Below, one piece after another: positions 30,451 through 41,929 of a stretch of 64,000 bases of DNA. Each line of letters begins with the position of its first letter. Position 1 is the first letter of the stretch. The translations under genes were made by a program, and so were the position numbers. The notes beneath the pieces were generated by a model. That model was not told where the DNA came from. It made no database searches and was given only the letters and a program-made list of their open reading frames with translations. The stretch covers positions 32,501 to 96,500 of the forward strand of contig CAUJNA010000573.1 in NCBI GenBank assembly GCA_963377175.1, written 5' to 3'. Source of the DNA: Effrenium voratum (taxonomy: Eukaryota > Sar > Dinophyceae > Suessiales > Symbiodiniaceae).

Positions 30451-31732
30451 AGACCTGTTTGCGCGATTCATGTTTTTTTGACGGCCACGCTGACGCCCGT
30501 CAGAACCTAAAGCGAAGCGCAGCCGATTCACATGTGCTGCCAATTGGGCAGGCGCTCGGTGAAGGCACGACAGCGAGGGCATACGGTGGGGCATTGATGC
30601 TCAAATCGGAGCGGCCACCCTTGCTGCTGACACGCTCGGGCGAATGATGCTTGCACTCATCGAAGCAGTGCAAATCTTGGACGCACATCCAAGTCAATGC
30701 CATTCCAGCTGCAATTGTTAGCATCACGCTTTGTTGCACAACTTCCCTACAAATTGCAGACAAGCCGCTTTGCTCTGCCAGCCTCCACGATTGCTCAACT
30801 TGCGCCCCCTGCGCAAAGAGTCAGACATCGCAGGGTTGAGCGGACAACGGAGAATCCCCTGAACCACTGGCAACAATCGCAAAAATGGAGTGATTTCAGG
30901 GGCCATCCTTTCAACGCAAGTTCATTCCTTATAACAACCCCCTCAAACATCGCGGCCTGCTCTGACCTTCCAGCCCCAGGCAGACTTGGACCAGCCTCTC
31001 CTTAGCCGGCGCATCTCACAAGTTGACTGAATAGTTGCGGGAGACCTTGCGTTCTCTACGCAAACTCTCGCGTTGACTATTTGCTTCCTTGTCTATTGCC
31101 GACCCCGCAGCCAACAGCCAGGCGTCGCCCAAGTCTTTCCTGGAAGTGCAGCGAACGCAAAGAACTGTTTCACTCAGCCTTGGCGGTTGGCAAATGCAAC
31201 TTTCTAACGCGCCACCTGCAACATCACAGGTTGAGAAGAATCACTCAGCACCCAAATGGCCCTCCTAGGCATCAATAGATCCTTCGGCCAAGGCACCATT
31301 CTCTTCCGGGCCCTTGGGCTGAAGCAAAATGAGTCACAAGCATGCATAAACCAGACAAACAAACTTCGAGAAGACCCCTCATCAAAGCGAGGTAAATGTC
31401 GGGCAAAACATCCCGTTTAAACTTCTCAGGTTGCTTGCGAAAAGCAGCAATGCTCCGTCGGACTCAATCACGCCACATTGCCGCCAAGTATCTGTGCGCC
31501 GCAAAGCCCTCGCGGGTCGGAAGCAAAATCCTAAGGCAGCACTATTCGCACAGGGGCCTCTCTTTTGCTACCTTGAGCGAGCAGCGCAGCTCAATCACTA
31601 GTTTCCCTGCCTAGACACTTCATTGAGTTGCTCGACATCCACTTGGTTCGGTTGTTTGCAGCCACGTTGGGCTCGGCGTTGGGTCTTTTGACCACGTGTG
31701 CATTTTGGGCGGTACGCAAAAAAGCCTTGGTT

Positions 31733-32002
31733 TCACGTGACGCTGGCGGCGTTAGCCATTCGCCTGTTGCGAAAGCATGGTAGGTATAGTCTTCCTTTGG
31801 AATCTTTGTCAAAGTTAAAGGCTTTCAGGGCCTGGGTTGCGGCAACCTTTCCACGCGGAGCGCGATCGCTCAAGGCGCAGCCCACTGCGATGCCCCATCC
31901 GAAAAAGGTGGTGGCACCAAGGTGTTTGGACCTCTTCCGCGCCCTTGATTCTGCATCACCGCATCCCAGGCCAACTCTCCCAGTCTGAGCTTGGGTGTCC
32001 AA
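31733..32002 (-). other. Open coding-like stretch, unidentified
   Basis: The frame includes SDRAPRGKVAATQALKAFNF and DKDSKGRLYLPCFRN, with a GC-donor-like site (ACAG|GCGAAT) after it. An overlapping downstream frame (31812-31591) also looks coding. No family is recognised. Confidence 0.2.
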
Positions 32003-32339
32003 CCGGGGCGCATGGGAAAACGCTGGTTAGCCAACACGTTTTGTTTTTTTGTCTTCCTTGCGCTCACGCCCTTCTGCCCCCTACCTTTTGCTCCATGCCC
32101 GAGAGGCGAGGCCGGATTTGCTTTAGCTTGAAACTTCGTTCAAAAAGATCACCGGCCTCGCGACGCTTCCCTGCCAGCAAACCTATGCTGAGAGGTGCTG
32201 CGCAAGAAGCACTGTGCAGAAATTTCGCCTCGACCCGCCCGATTCACGCAGAGGGCCGTAGTCCCGTGCCAACCCTGCCTTTAAAAACTTCTGCTTCAAT
32301 TTCGAAACGTTTTTTCCTACATGAGCTGTCTCCGCTGGC

Positions 32340-32475
32340 TCTCCGAGCGAATTCCCAACGCAAGCTTCTCGAAGAGAGAAAGTTTCTCTGCAAACGTCCT
32401 CTGAGGAAGTCCTCTGAGCAAGTTCTCTGCGCAAGTTTCTCTGCGCAAGTTCTCCGAGAAAGCTCTCCCCTAAGC
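32340..32475. repeat. Degenerate TCTCTGCGCAAGTT-type array
   Basis: Variants of CTCTGCGCAAGTTCTC and CTCTGAGCAAGTT recur with a spacing of about 14-18 nt on the plus strand. Confidence 0.6.
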
Positions 32476-33089
32476 AACTTTTCCAGGCTCTTAGCACAAG
32501 CTTTAAGCGCATGCGCGGCGGCGGGTGAAGGGGCCGGCGAAGGAGGCCGGCAAAGGAGGCTTGAACTTACTCAGAGAAGTTGGAAAGAGAAAATAGCTGC
32601 TCAATGAGCTTACTTGCTCAGAGAATCTTATTGCTGTCTCCTCAACTCCGGCTAGGGTTGCGTGTGAGGCTTGCTGGTGTGGTAATGCGTGCGACACGCT
32701 GCCCGTGCTGCGAAAAGATCTGCACACATTTACTGCGACACACGCAGCCGCGCTGATCTCAGCCCCCCGCAGGGCGAGCAAGGAAATCAGGGCGTAGGCC
32801 CGGAAGGACGCCGCTGCGCGAAACCATCGTAAGTTTTGAGGCATAGCTCAGCCGGGCCATCCGGCACAAGTCACGGCCAAAGGCACTTGCCCACACACAA
32901 CTAGGCGGCGCTGCTTTCTGACACAACTCATGCAACACCCACCTGATAAAGCCTTCATGCTGGCCATCTAGCCAGAGTCATTCCCTTGCTATGTGTGAAA
33001 CAGCTCATGTCAAATGCTTTCAATGCGAGTACACGCCACTAACCAAAACCTGATAGAGAATGCCCGCGATATTCCTGAAAAAACTGCGG

Positions 33090-33745
33090 AAGACATGCCC
33101 AGAAGGTATGTTCAAAGACATGTTCCAAAGACATGTTCAAAGACAAAACCTCCAAGACATCCCCCAAACCCGCCCTGAAAGACACAACGCAGCGACGGCC
33201 TCCAAAGACAACCACGGATCCCCAACTGACATTTTCTGAGACACCCCCCAGAAGAATCTTCCGAGACATGCCCCGAGACACCCGCAATGACAAACCTGAA
33301 AACGAAGACCCCGTGTAGATGCGGCCAGCGACACCCCCATTGACTATTCTCAAAGGCATCCACAAACGCACCCCAAATACATCAGGCAAAAAATCGACCC
33401 GGCAGACACCCCAAACAAATCCGCGCCAAGAAGTCCGCCGTGCAAGAACCCCGCGTGCCATCCTGGAGGACATCACCGAAGACACACGCAAACGCAGAGA
33501 GATCCGCAAAGACACCCTCAAAGACAAACCCCCAAAAAACATCACCCAAGCAACACCTTCCAGACAATCCAGAAGCGACTTCGACCACGACAACGCAAAG
33601 GTTTCACCCCAAGGACGCCCAGTAGGGACACCTTGGAAGGCATCGCCACACACATCACCCAAAACATCTGCCATCTCAAAGACCAAAGACAACTCCAGGC
33701 ACACCCTCGGAGGACACCCCCAAGACATCACCACACAAGCGTAAA
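33090..33745. repeat. Degenerate AAAGACA-rich array at the strand switch
   Basis: About 650 nt are dominated by variants of CCAAAGACA, CTCAAAGACAAAC and CCGAAGACACAC at irregular 9-14 nt spacing. It is almost free of G-rich or T-rich words on the plus strand. Long frames on both strands (for example 33039-33788 minus) result from this bias. Confidence 0.7.
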
Positions 33746-35129
33746 AAAGAACAGCAACCCCACAGCTGACTTGCAGCAAGCATAGCACTGAGTCCTGATC
33801 TATGTTTCCAAGCGTTGGTTGTTGGCTGCCTTGTTTCTCATAGGTGCTGGAAAAGCCAGCGCTTCAGGGCGATGGGTGCCAGGCACCAAGCTTCCCGACA
33901 ACAAGCCCACGCATGCCATTAGTCACTGCTGCGTGTGAGTGCCCAAATGGGGGAGGGGGGGTTCTCATTTGAAGGGAGGCCAAACCAAACTCATGACCTC
34001 ACGTGACTTGACAGCTTCGCACTCTGAGGTAAAGTTGCGAAAATATCAGGGTCCAAGAGCATTGCTGGAAAGCCTGAGAAATGCTACGCAGCTCATCTTT
34101 TTCTGCAGGCGTTTTGCCTTGAAAGGGGCTTGCTCCTTTGTGAAGCCCACGGAGAGGACGTGCACATCGCGCGCAATTGGCACAGGTTGCGCAGCTGGGC
34201 ATGATCTAGCAAAAGCCAATTCTGGGCAGGATGCCATTTCGCCCGGACGAGCTTCACACACACTCCATCATGACTCACAGTAAAACTCAACCTGCCACAC
34301 CTGGCTCCAGCCAGTGCTAGGCGCTGCTCTGCACGTGCAGCACCTCTGACACAGCGAGCCCTTGTTCACTCTCAAACATAGCCTGAACATAATCAGTCAC
34401 TGTGCACAGTCGTGCTCACTGTACAATCTGCAATTTGAACAATTATACTTACGTCACCGGCTGCCAATTTGGCCTTGCAGCCCTCAGTTCGTGACGTGCA
34501 GTTTGGCTGTTTCGCCGAAGCAGCCAAAATTCTGGGCGCAGGCCCCTGGTTGCCGAAATCCAGACCCAGAATCTGAAAGCTGGCAGTTTGTCTAGCAGAG
34601 GCTCCAGATCATGCTTGTGCGGGGTCCAGCTCCGCCTTCTCACGGTGGTGTTTGTTGTTTGGCGGCCGCCTGGTTTTGGCGCGAGGATGAGCTCCGCACT
34701 CTGAGAGTGCTGCTTGTTGCTGGTGGGCCGGGTTGTTTTTTTTTTGCATTTTGTGGTCTTAGACATGGACATATCAAGCGCTTTCTCGCTTGGAAGAACA
34801 GCTTAAACAACGTGTAGCGGTTGGCGCCAGCAGGCTTTATGTTGCAACTTGGAATCTTTGGCCATGTTTTTTCAAGTCTTGGACTCTTTGGCCATGTCTT
34901 TTTTCGATACTGGTTTGTCTGGGCGGGCTTGAACACGTACAAAGTTTGAACCAAGGTTGGTCCCATGCTTGGTTTAGAGCCATCAGAAAAATCCGTTTAA
35001 TCATCCAGGATGGCTGCCCAAACCAAGCTTCAAGTGTTTTCGCTCAGCCCGCGCTGCGCAATGCGTGTTTCTCAAGCAAGTTGACACGTTTCGTCCCTGC
35101 GCGGGCCATGTGGCCTGGCTGATGCAAAT

Positions 35130-35618
35130 ATGGACGGGCTGCCACCAAAGGCGCTGTTTCTCCTCAACTCTGCATCGAGACTTGAGCCGAATGGTGTGAT
35201 TTCGGTGCCCAGATGTACTTGTACTGCTGTTTTGGGTGCATGCGGGGTCAGCAGCGGTGAGTGCACAAGGGCATTGAACAGCCTCACGAGAGGCCTTGAT
35301 CGGATTGATGCTGCACTTGGACGCTTGGACCTTGATACTTTGTATGGTGTCCTGGTGATGTCCAACGCAACACTTCTGACAGTTTTGGATTGGCAGGCCT
35401 TCACAGACGAGCTGCGCGAATGCCTTGAAGACTGCGCGGCTCAGCAAGCGCCAGCAACGAGTCCTCATGTTTGCAGCCCTCAACAAGGAGCAAATGTCTG
35501 CATAGACGTATCTCCTAGAGTGGAGCCTTGTCCTGGCGGTTTGTCCAGATCTGACTCACGTGTCTCCTTTGCGTCGCAGGGTGGTACGAGTTCTTCACAC
35601 ACGACAATCGCTTCCTGA
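35130..35618 (+). pseudogene. Unit ORF1, N-terminal piece
   Basis: It starts MDGLPPKALFLLNSASRLEP and contains DALYG-like LDLDTLYGVLVMSNATLLTV and a Pro/Ser-rich end. The ATG follows an upstream stop. The downstream frame change near 35600 leads to a coiled coil (LPESLTVWQKDLQIKLMTQN, then LQRLRRVEDRNLELQDELD). Confidence 0.5.
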
Positions 35619-35814
35619 GAGCCTGACGGTTTGGCAGAAAGACTTGCAAATCAAGTTGATGACCCAAAACATTTCAGACTTGAGAGGGGAGTGCGTTGAC
35701 AAGGACCGAACACTGAAAAAGACTTTGCAAAGACTTCGCAGGGTTGAAGACAGGAATTTGGAGTTGCAGGATGAGTTAGATATTGCAAAAGCAAAGCGGA
35801 TGAAAACGCTTGGC

Positions 35815-36521
35815 CATTCAGAGACACGCGGATGCACGTGCAGCCAAGGCTGGTGAATTTGTAACTGAAGGGGGAACGTCTGGCTGGTTAACGCCTCAGG
35901 GTTTGTTGTCTCTTGCCATCCGAAGAAACTTGTCCAACCTGGCCACTGCGGACATTGGGTTAGTCTTGTGCATGGACTTGAGCCGGTGGACGTGCGCAAG
36001 AGCAGAAGTCCGTGCAGGGGCGTGTTTGATCGCTTCATCACGTTCGTTTTGGCGGGCGTGGCAGCAACAGATTTGGGGGACGCGCCAAGAGCACCACAGC
36101 CTCACGGTGCTGGCTTACAGAGAGGACGCAACTAACGCAAGCGTGTGGTGCAAAAGCAAGATGATGGCTTTGGACATTGAAGCGTGCTACGCTGCAGACA
36201 TTTCGCCAGATGACATCATCAGAAGCGAGGAGCTATCGTGCGACTTGGACGAAGTTGGAATTGGAGTTACCAGGATCAAGCGCCTTGCAGACGTGCTCCC
36301 AGTGTCCAAGGATCACGAGACCGGGAAGGCTCACTGAAAAGCTGCTGGAGTCATTGGGCTGCCCTTCTTGGAAGACATTTTTGCGCAACCGCCCCAACAA
36401 AGATCCAGTGGCCGACATTGCTTTGGAACTTCCGCGCCTCGGGCTGCAAAAAGCCACGGGTTTGTGTTTTGGATTGTGTCCATGCATGACACGCATGTGT
36501 GTTGCTTGCAAGTTTGATTGA
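35815..36521 (+). pseudogene. Unit ORF1, WLTPQG segment
   Basis: It reads RAAKAGEFVTEGGTSGWLTP, then LSLAIRRNLSNLATADIGLV, AYREDATNASVWCKSK and RIKRLADVLPVSKDHE. After a one-base shift near 36330 it reads LTEKLLESLGCPSWKTFLRN. Function unknown. Confidence 0.5.
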
Positions 36522-36778
36522 ATTTTCAAGTTTTTCAAGTGGCAAACATCACGCAGCAAGACTGCCAACCAACACTAAAGGGTTTGCGGGTTTGCGCTAC
36601 AACATCAAACTGTGTGACAGCGATGGCAATGACGCCCATCATGAGTCATGTCATGCTGTTGGGTTGGGGTGCTTTCACTTGTTGCATGTCGGTTGCGTTT
36701 GCGGTCTTCGTTCTGAGGCGACGTGCAGTCATTTGGTGCTGCGCTACCACTGACAGAGGTGGGAACGAGGCGCAAGCC

Positions 36779-37652
36779 AGGAAGCACGCCACAGTAATGT
36801 CCAGCTTCATCCCCAATTTCATCTACGTTGACTCGGACTGTTTTGAACATCAGGCACACCTTGCCGTGCTGGGGGGATTGGTTCTGGTGGATGAGCTTTT
36901 GAAGGCCTATGGACGTTCATGGCGGTATTACTCCTCGCTGGCTATTTTCTCAGCTTGTGTGAGGGAGCTTTCCACAGACGTGTTTGGCCAGTGGTGTCAA
37001 TTGCTTGGTGCTGGGCCTGCGCTCAAACACGGAAAGACATTGGTCCCTAAGTCTAATGGGATGTGTGGATGCTATCGAGAAGCGTGTCGTGGGCCCGCCT
37101 GAAGGCCAGTGGTCTGGCGTGCTGAATCGTGTGATTGTGGCAAAATTGGATCTAGGCGAAAGTGATTTTACGGCCATGGACGGGCTGTTGCCCAAGGATA
37201 TTCTGCACGCGTTCGCCAGCAAACTTCCGAAATCCAGGTCAACGAAGCACGCTGCCAAGGGCGGTAAGAGCAGCGCCGACGCTGCAGCTCCCAAGGCAAA
37301 GGCAAACCCTTCATTGTCGGCAGCAGAGAAAGTGGATGTACTTGCGGTGGAGCAATTGTCTGAGTACGCTGCTCGGATTGGAAAGTGGCGGCGGCACTTG
37401 TTGTTTACCATCAACGACCGCCTGTTTCTGCGGCTGGTGCGCGTGATGAATTTGACACGCGCGCCCCTCATTCACTTGAGCCACTTCCTTAAGCAGCGCG
37501 TTGAGGAAGGTGAGCCCGGGGCTGGGAAGCTGCGCCAGCTTGTTTGCCACAAAGCAGAGTCAATTAAGGGCGAGTTTGACGAGCTCTTTCGACGCACGGT
37601 TGCACTAAGCAATAGTTTTGGATGTCTCCCTTGCTCAATCAAACAAACGTAA
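36779..37652 (+). pseudogene. Unit ORF1, central segment
   Basis: It reads IPNFIYVDSDCFEHQAHLAV and WRYYSSLAIFSACVRELSTD, then shifts frame near 37060 to GCVDAIEKRVVGPPEGQWSG. After an Ala/Lys linker it reads EYAARIGKWRRHLLFTINDR and HLSHFLKQRVEEGEPGAG, ending at a TAA near 37652. Function unknown. Confidence 0.5.
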
Positions 37653-37679
37653 TTGTGGTCTAGTGTCCGGGCTGTTGGC

Positions 37680-39219
37680 ACACATTCCTGCGTTGCGGTG
37701 GAACCCCAATTTATTTTCAATGTTCATGTCAAAAAGCCAGTTGCCATGGCCTGGGCCAACATGTTGGCCACAGTCCTAATGACGCAAGGACGCCCTGACA
37801 CATGGAGAAGCTGCTTTGCCAAGCTGGACGGAGCTGATGGGCGCTTTCTGTCTGCAACTGCTTGTCGGATGATTTTGATGCACGTCGTCCCAGTTTTGCA
37901 GGCGGGTCCCAGAAGTCGTTGCAGACTACCCCTATAAGATCCTGCTTTTGCTACAGGGCCATCCCGAGGCAGACTGCAGTGTCCGAAGGTCAATTGCCAT
38001 TGAGATCCTGACTTCAGCTGATCGCGACTTGCACATTCTCCCTCGCAAGATGAAGGCCTTGTACGCCCCAGATTTGCGAAACACTGCTACAACTGGGCGT
38101 TTGGGGCCGTTGCTCAGCTTGACGCTCCGGGAAGTCAGCCGCTTTTGGAAAGCGGACACCAGGGAGAACGAAAGGCTCACTTAGCTGACCCAAATGTCAA
38201 GCGTCTTTTGTAGTGTTTTTCTTGAAATGTTAACCCGTTTGATTTGGTCGGGTTGGTTGGGTTGGTTAGGTTGTGCTCCTTTCCCGCCTGGCTGTTCCTA
38301 ACCTTGATTTGTTCAGAGTCATGAAGCCCGCAGCAATTCTTTGGAGGGCTCAGTTCTCGGGCCGTGTGAATTACTTATGACTCATGACCAGTGGCCAGCT
38401 CGTCGCATTCTGCCTGCAAACCATTACTTTTCCCCAGCGAGCGCTAATTGTAAAAGCCTTGCGACTCTCGTCTTTTTATATTATCGCAGGCGCCGTGCCT
38501 TGTTAGTTCAAGATTCAATTGTTTGCTCATGGGGTCGGGGCCCTTCACTTAACGCTATTTGGTTTCAAACGAAAAAAGTCTGCCGCGTTGGTTGGCTAGA
38601 TTGCAACTGTGTGCGACGGTCGGCGCTTACACGCTTACTACGTGTCGGTAGGTACTTCCCAGCAACCAGTGCCCGGCTTCGACTCCGCTGTTTCCCTTCG
38701 CCTGAGGTGAACAAGACGTTGTCATTGATCGGGGCTCGCTGCCCGAGCGCGGGCAATGACTTGCTCAGCGCGCGGGCCGGCCTCAAGCACTACCTAGGCG
38801 AAGGGGGGGAAGGAAGGGACGCTGCTCGCCAGAAGCGGTGGAAGGTCATTCGGCCTGTGGCAGAAGGTCTGTTGGATGAATGTTTGAGCGGGTGGAACGC
38901 TCACCAAGATGTTTTGTCATGCGAGTCAAGATGGGTTGCAGACAAGCCTGGTTTGGCCTTTCCTACAGACGCAGAGCTGTCGCAAGCGATCGCCAAACTC
39001 ATTCCGAGCTTGCGCAAAAGCTCTGCATACGTGTGGGCAGCTTGTTTCAACATGGTGCACACCAAGCTCATGAGTGATTACTCTTCCAGAAAGGGCGTCG
39101 GGATTGTTTTCGGCAGTGCGGCTCTGACTGGGCCAGCTTCCCTTATGAAGTTTGACGCATACCTGTTCGTGGAGCCACTAGTCTGCAGCCGGTTTTTGCA
39201 ATCTTGGCGTTTTAGCTAA
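37680..39219 (+). pseudogene. Unit ORF1, C-proximal segments
   Basis: Pieces include NVHVKKPVAMAWANMLATVL, LLLQGHPEADCSVRRSIAIE, RKMKALYAPDLRNTATTGRL, NKTLSLIGARCPSAGNDLLS and IRPVAEGLLDECLSGWNAHQ. The stretch 38184-38690 between them looks non-coding and may be an intron or insertion. Confidence 0.45.
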
Positions 39220-39389
39220 ACGCTTTGTGCTCATGCTCATGTTCTTTTGCTGCGTGAGAGGACGAACACTGATCTAGGGTTTGGGGTATTTCCAAATCAA
39301 TCACTTGGCTTACACACGCACCCTTGCCGTGTTGATTGCTGGTGTGCTGTGCAGCCTTAGGAAAGTCAGAACGGTCAAGCGCCTGGCAA

Positions 39390-40398
39390 AGTGCTCTGGT
39401 GCCAGGAAGTCGGCGAACGTCCATCGATGTGCCCTTGGTGTTCAAGTCTTCAATCGATGTGATTGCTGCTTATTATGAGGCTGTCAAGTCTGGGAGGGTG
39501 AAGGTTTGCATATTTGAGCTCTGTGACCGAACTTGGGGATCCAGCCAATTGCGATCTCACATGCGGAAAGGTTGGGGAGATGCGAAAATTATTCGAGCTG
39601 GAGAAGTCTTCGCCAAAAGTTCAAGCGCAGTTGGAGAGACTTGCAGAACAGGATGGGCCACCTAATGTCCCATCTGCGCCCCAGCCTAGCAACCAGGTTC
39701 CTGAACCGGACGGCCAGGGTGGCAGCGATTCTCGTTTGATTGAGGGGGCCAACTACTTGTTGGAAGAAGCAGAGGCAGAGGGCTTACTTGTTGAGGACGA
39801 AGTTGATGGAGGTGGGAGCGACTCGCCTGACATCCTTCACAAACTTTTCCAAGCCGCTCGCGCATGTGAGCAGGCTGACCTGGAGCTGGACACTGGCAAT
39901 GACGCTGACGGCGGTGTTTCTGTTGCAGCTTCTGACATTCAGGAAATTGAGGGTTCATCAAGCCGAATGGAGGAGGAAAAGCTTCGAGATGTGCTAGGGT
40001 CAAACGGGAGTCGAAGCAGCTGCGCTCGCCATTGAGCAGGTGAAGATGCCTTTCTTGAAGCTGCACTGAACCATGCCAAAGTCATTGGAAATATCGATCA
40101 CGAAGAAGGCCAATGCATTGGTGCTTCTGGCTCAGCAACCGATTCGCCCAGTCTCAGAATCTTGGATGAAGGGTCAGCTGGCTCTGGCTTTGCTTTTGTT
40201 AGGAGGCAGGTTAGCGGCAGGTTGACCAACATTTTCAAGATTGCCAAGATTTACCCCACCCAGCCTCCCAAAATTCAAAGAGTCAATGACATGCTAGCGC
40301 TTGCGTCACGGCTTGGAAGTTGGAGGTTCGAAATTGGGGCAAAGTACCAAGTCGCATGTGAGTGTTGTAGGAGTCGTAGCGGCGCTGACAATCCCTAG
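39390..40398 (+). pseudogene. Unit ORF1, acidic and C-terminal segments
   Basis: It reads IDVPLVFKSSIDVIAAYYEA, then shifts to MRKLFELEKSSPKVQAQLER and an acidic, Ser-rich stretch. It shifts again near 40050 to DAFLEAALNHAKVIGNIDHE and FAFVRRQVSGRLTNIFKIAK, ending at TAG near 40398. Confidence 0.45.
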
Positions 40399-41089
40399 CG
40401 CTTCTTTCGGTTTGTCTTGTGGGGGGGGGGGGGCTCTGGGCAACTGAGTCGAATGTGTTTGCTGCGAAGTTATTGTTTTGGTCAGGCTGTCAGGAGTTCC
40501 TGCGTTGGTCGGGCTTGACGTTTCCTTGTCCTGCAGGCTGGCAATTTTCTTCACTGCTGTGTCAAGGGTCCACCGTTCCTAGGCCGAGGCGGCAGGGTTG
40601 ATGTTTGGGCCTTTGGGGATTCATTCAAGCGGATACATACTAGCAAGGCACGAAGTCTTGAACGTGCAAGGCAAGATAAGTATGCAAAGTGAAGATGTGT
40701 GGCGGCCATGCTGCGCTGAGAAGATTTGAGATGAATGTGAGGCGAAGGATCGGGCCCTTCAGGGAAACGGATTTGTTTGCAATTTGTTTCATGTCACACC
40801 AAACTCTAGAACAGCAACTTTGACACAGGACCATTTGACCGATCCTGACAGCAAGTCGTTCTTCGGTATGATGTTGAGAAACTGTCTAGGGTTGCTGGGC
40901 TTGCGTTTGATTCCGCAGTGCTGAAGTTTGTTCACCTTGACGCCTTGCGCTAACTGAAGTAAGGTGTTTCTGAGTTCAATTCCCTTGGCCGCCCTTGGCC
41001 TTGCCGAGTAGGGACAGAGCATTGCTCGCCCGCCTTCCGCCTGCTGCTTAGGTGGCTCGCAGCTTCTGGATGCTGCGTACTCTGCGTGG

Positions 41090-41929
41090 GTGGACAACGT
41101 CAACACCAGCCATTCAGCGCTCAGACATCGTCAGGATGTAGCTGACCAACCGTTGGCTACCCGAGAAGACGGGGGCACATCAATCATTGTGATCCCTGCT
41201 GACGAGGTTAGGTCTCCCCAAGTTGCAGTCGTCCAATGGCAGGACGTAACAGACAAATCCGGACACATAGTCGATGTGGACCCCAAGGGGCTTTTGGTTG
41301 CAGTGGTGCATGTGGGATCGAAGCGCTTCCCGACCAACTACTCTACATCAGAAGTGATCGTTCCCAGAACGGGGGTCACTTACACACGCGCCCGGCGTAT
41401 GGGCAGGTTTGCTGAGCACAACGAGTTGCCAGGACATTGGCAATGGTTGATGCAGATGTGGTGCTACGCGCTTGACAAAACTGTTCAAGATCAGGTTGCT
41501 GCAGCCTTGCCGCAGATTTTGCAAGAAGGACCAGACGCAGACGCAGAGGCGAGCAGCGCTGCAATCTTGGAGTCTGAGCGTTTGGTTTGCAAAGCGTCCT
41601 TCCAAGTCTGCAGCATGAGCGCGCAACCGCCTGAACTATCTTTGGGCAAGGCTCGGCTCTGGCTGAGATCTTGTTCTCCCCGTGCAAGCAGGACATCCAG
41701 GATCTGCCGGCAACAGCGTCAGCGACCAGCGCCCCACCAAGACGAACAGGCCAAACAAAGCATCCTTGGGTCGGACACCGGACACGGACACGGCACACAG
41801 AAAATCCCAAACACGTTACAGTTACAAAAGAAGCCTTGTTTCTTCACAGGCAGCTCCAACCCGCTTGAGAAGGAGAAGGCGCGCAAAACGCCCAACTCAA
41901 GCGCAAACCCTGGCCCTTCATTTCGCTAA
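41090..41929 (+). pseudogene. Unit ORF1 or separate: 279-codon frame
   Basis: It is open from 41090 to 41929. The first half is clearly protein-like (TSIIVIPADEVRSPQVAVVQ, WQDVTDKSGHIVDVDPKG, GHWQWLMQMWCYALDKTVQD QVAAALPQIL). The last 80 codons are Gln/Arg/Pro-rich and may be non-coding read-through. No family is recognised. Confidence 0.4.

Noticed and set aside
33039..33788. A 249-codon minus-strand frame and a 141-codon plus-strand frame
   Set aside because: Both overlap the AAAGACA-rich degenerate array and owe their length to composition.
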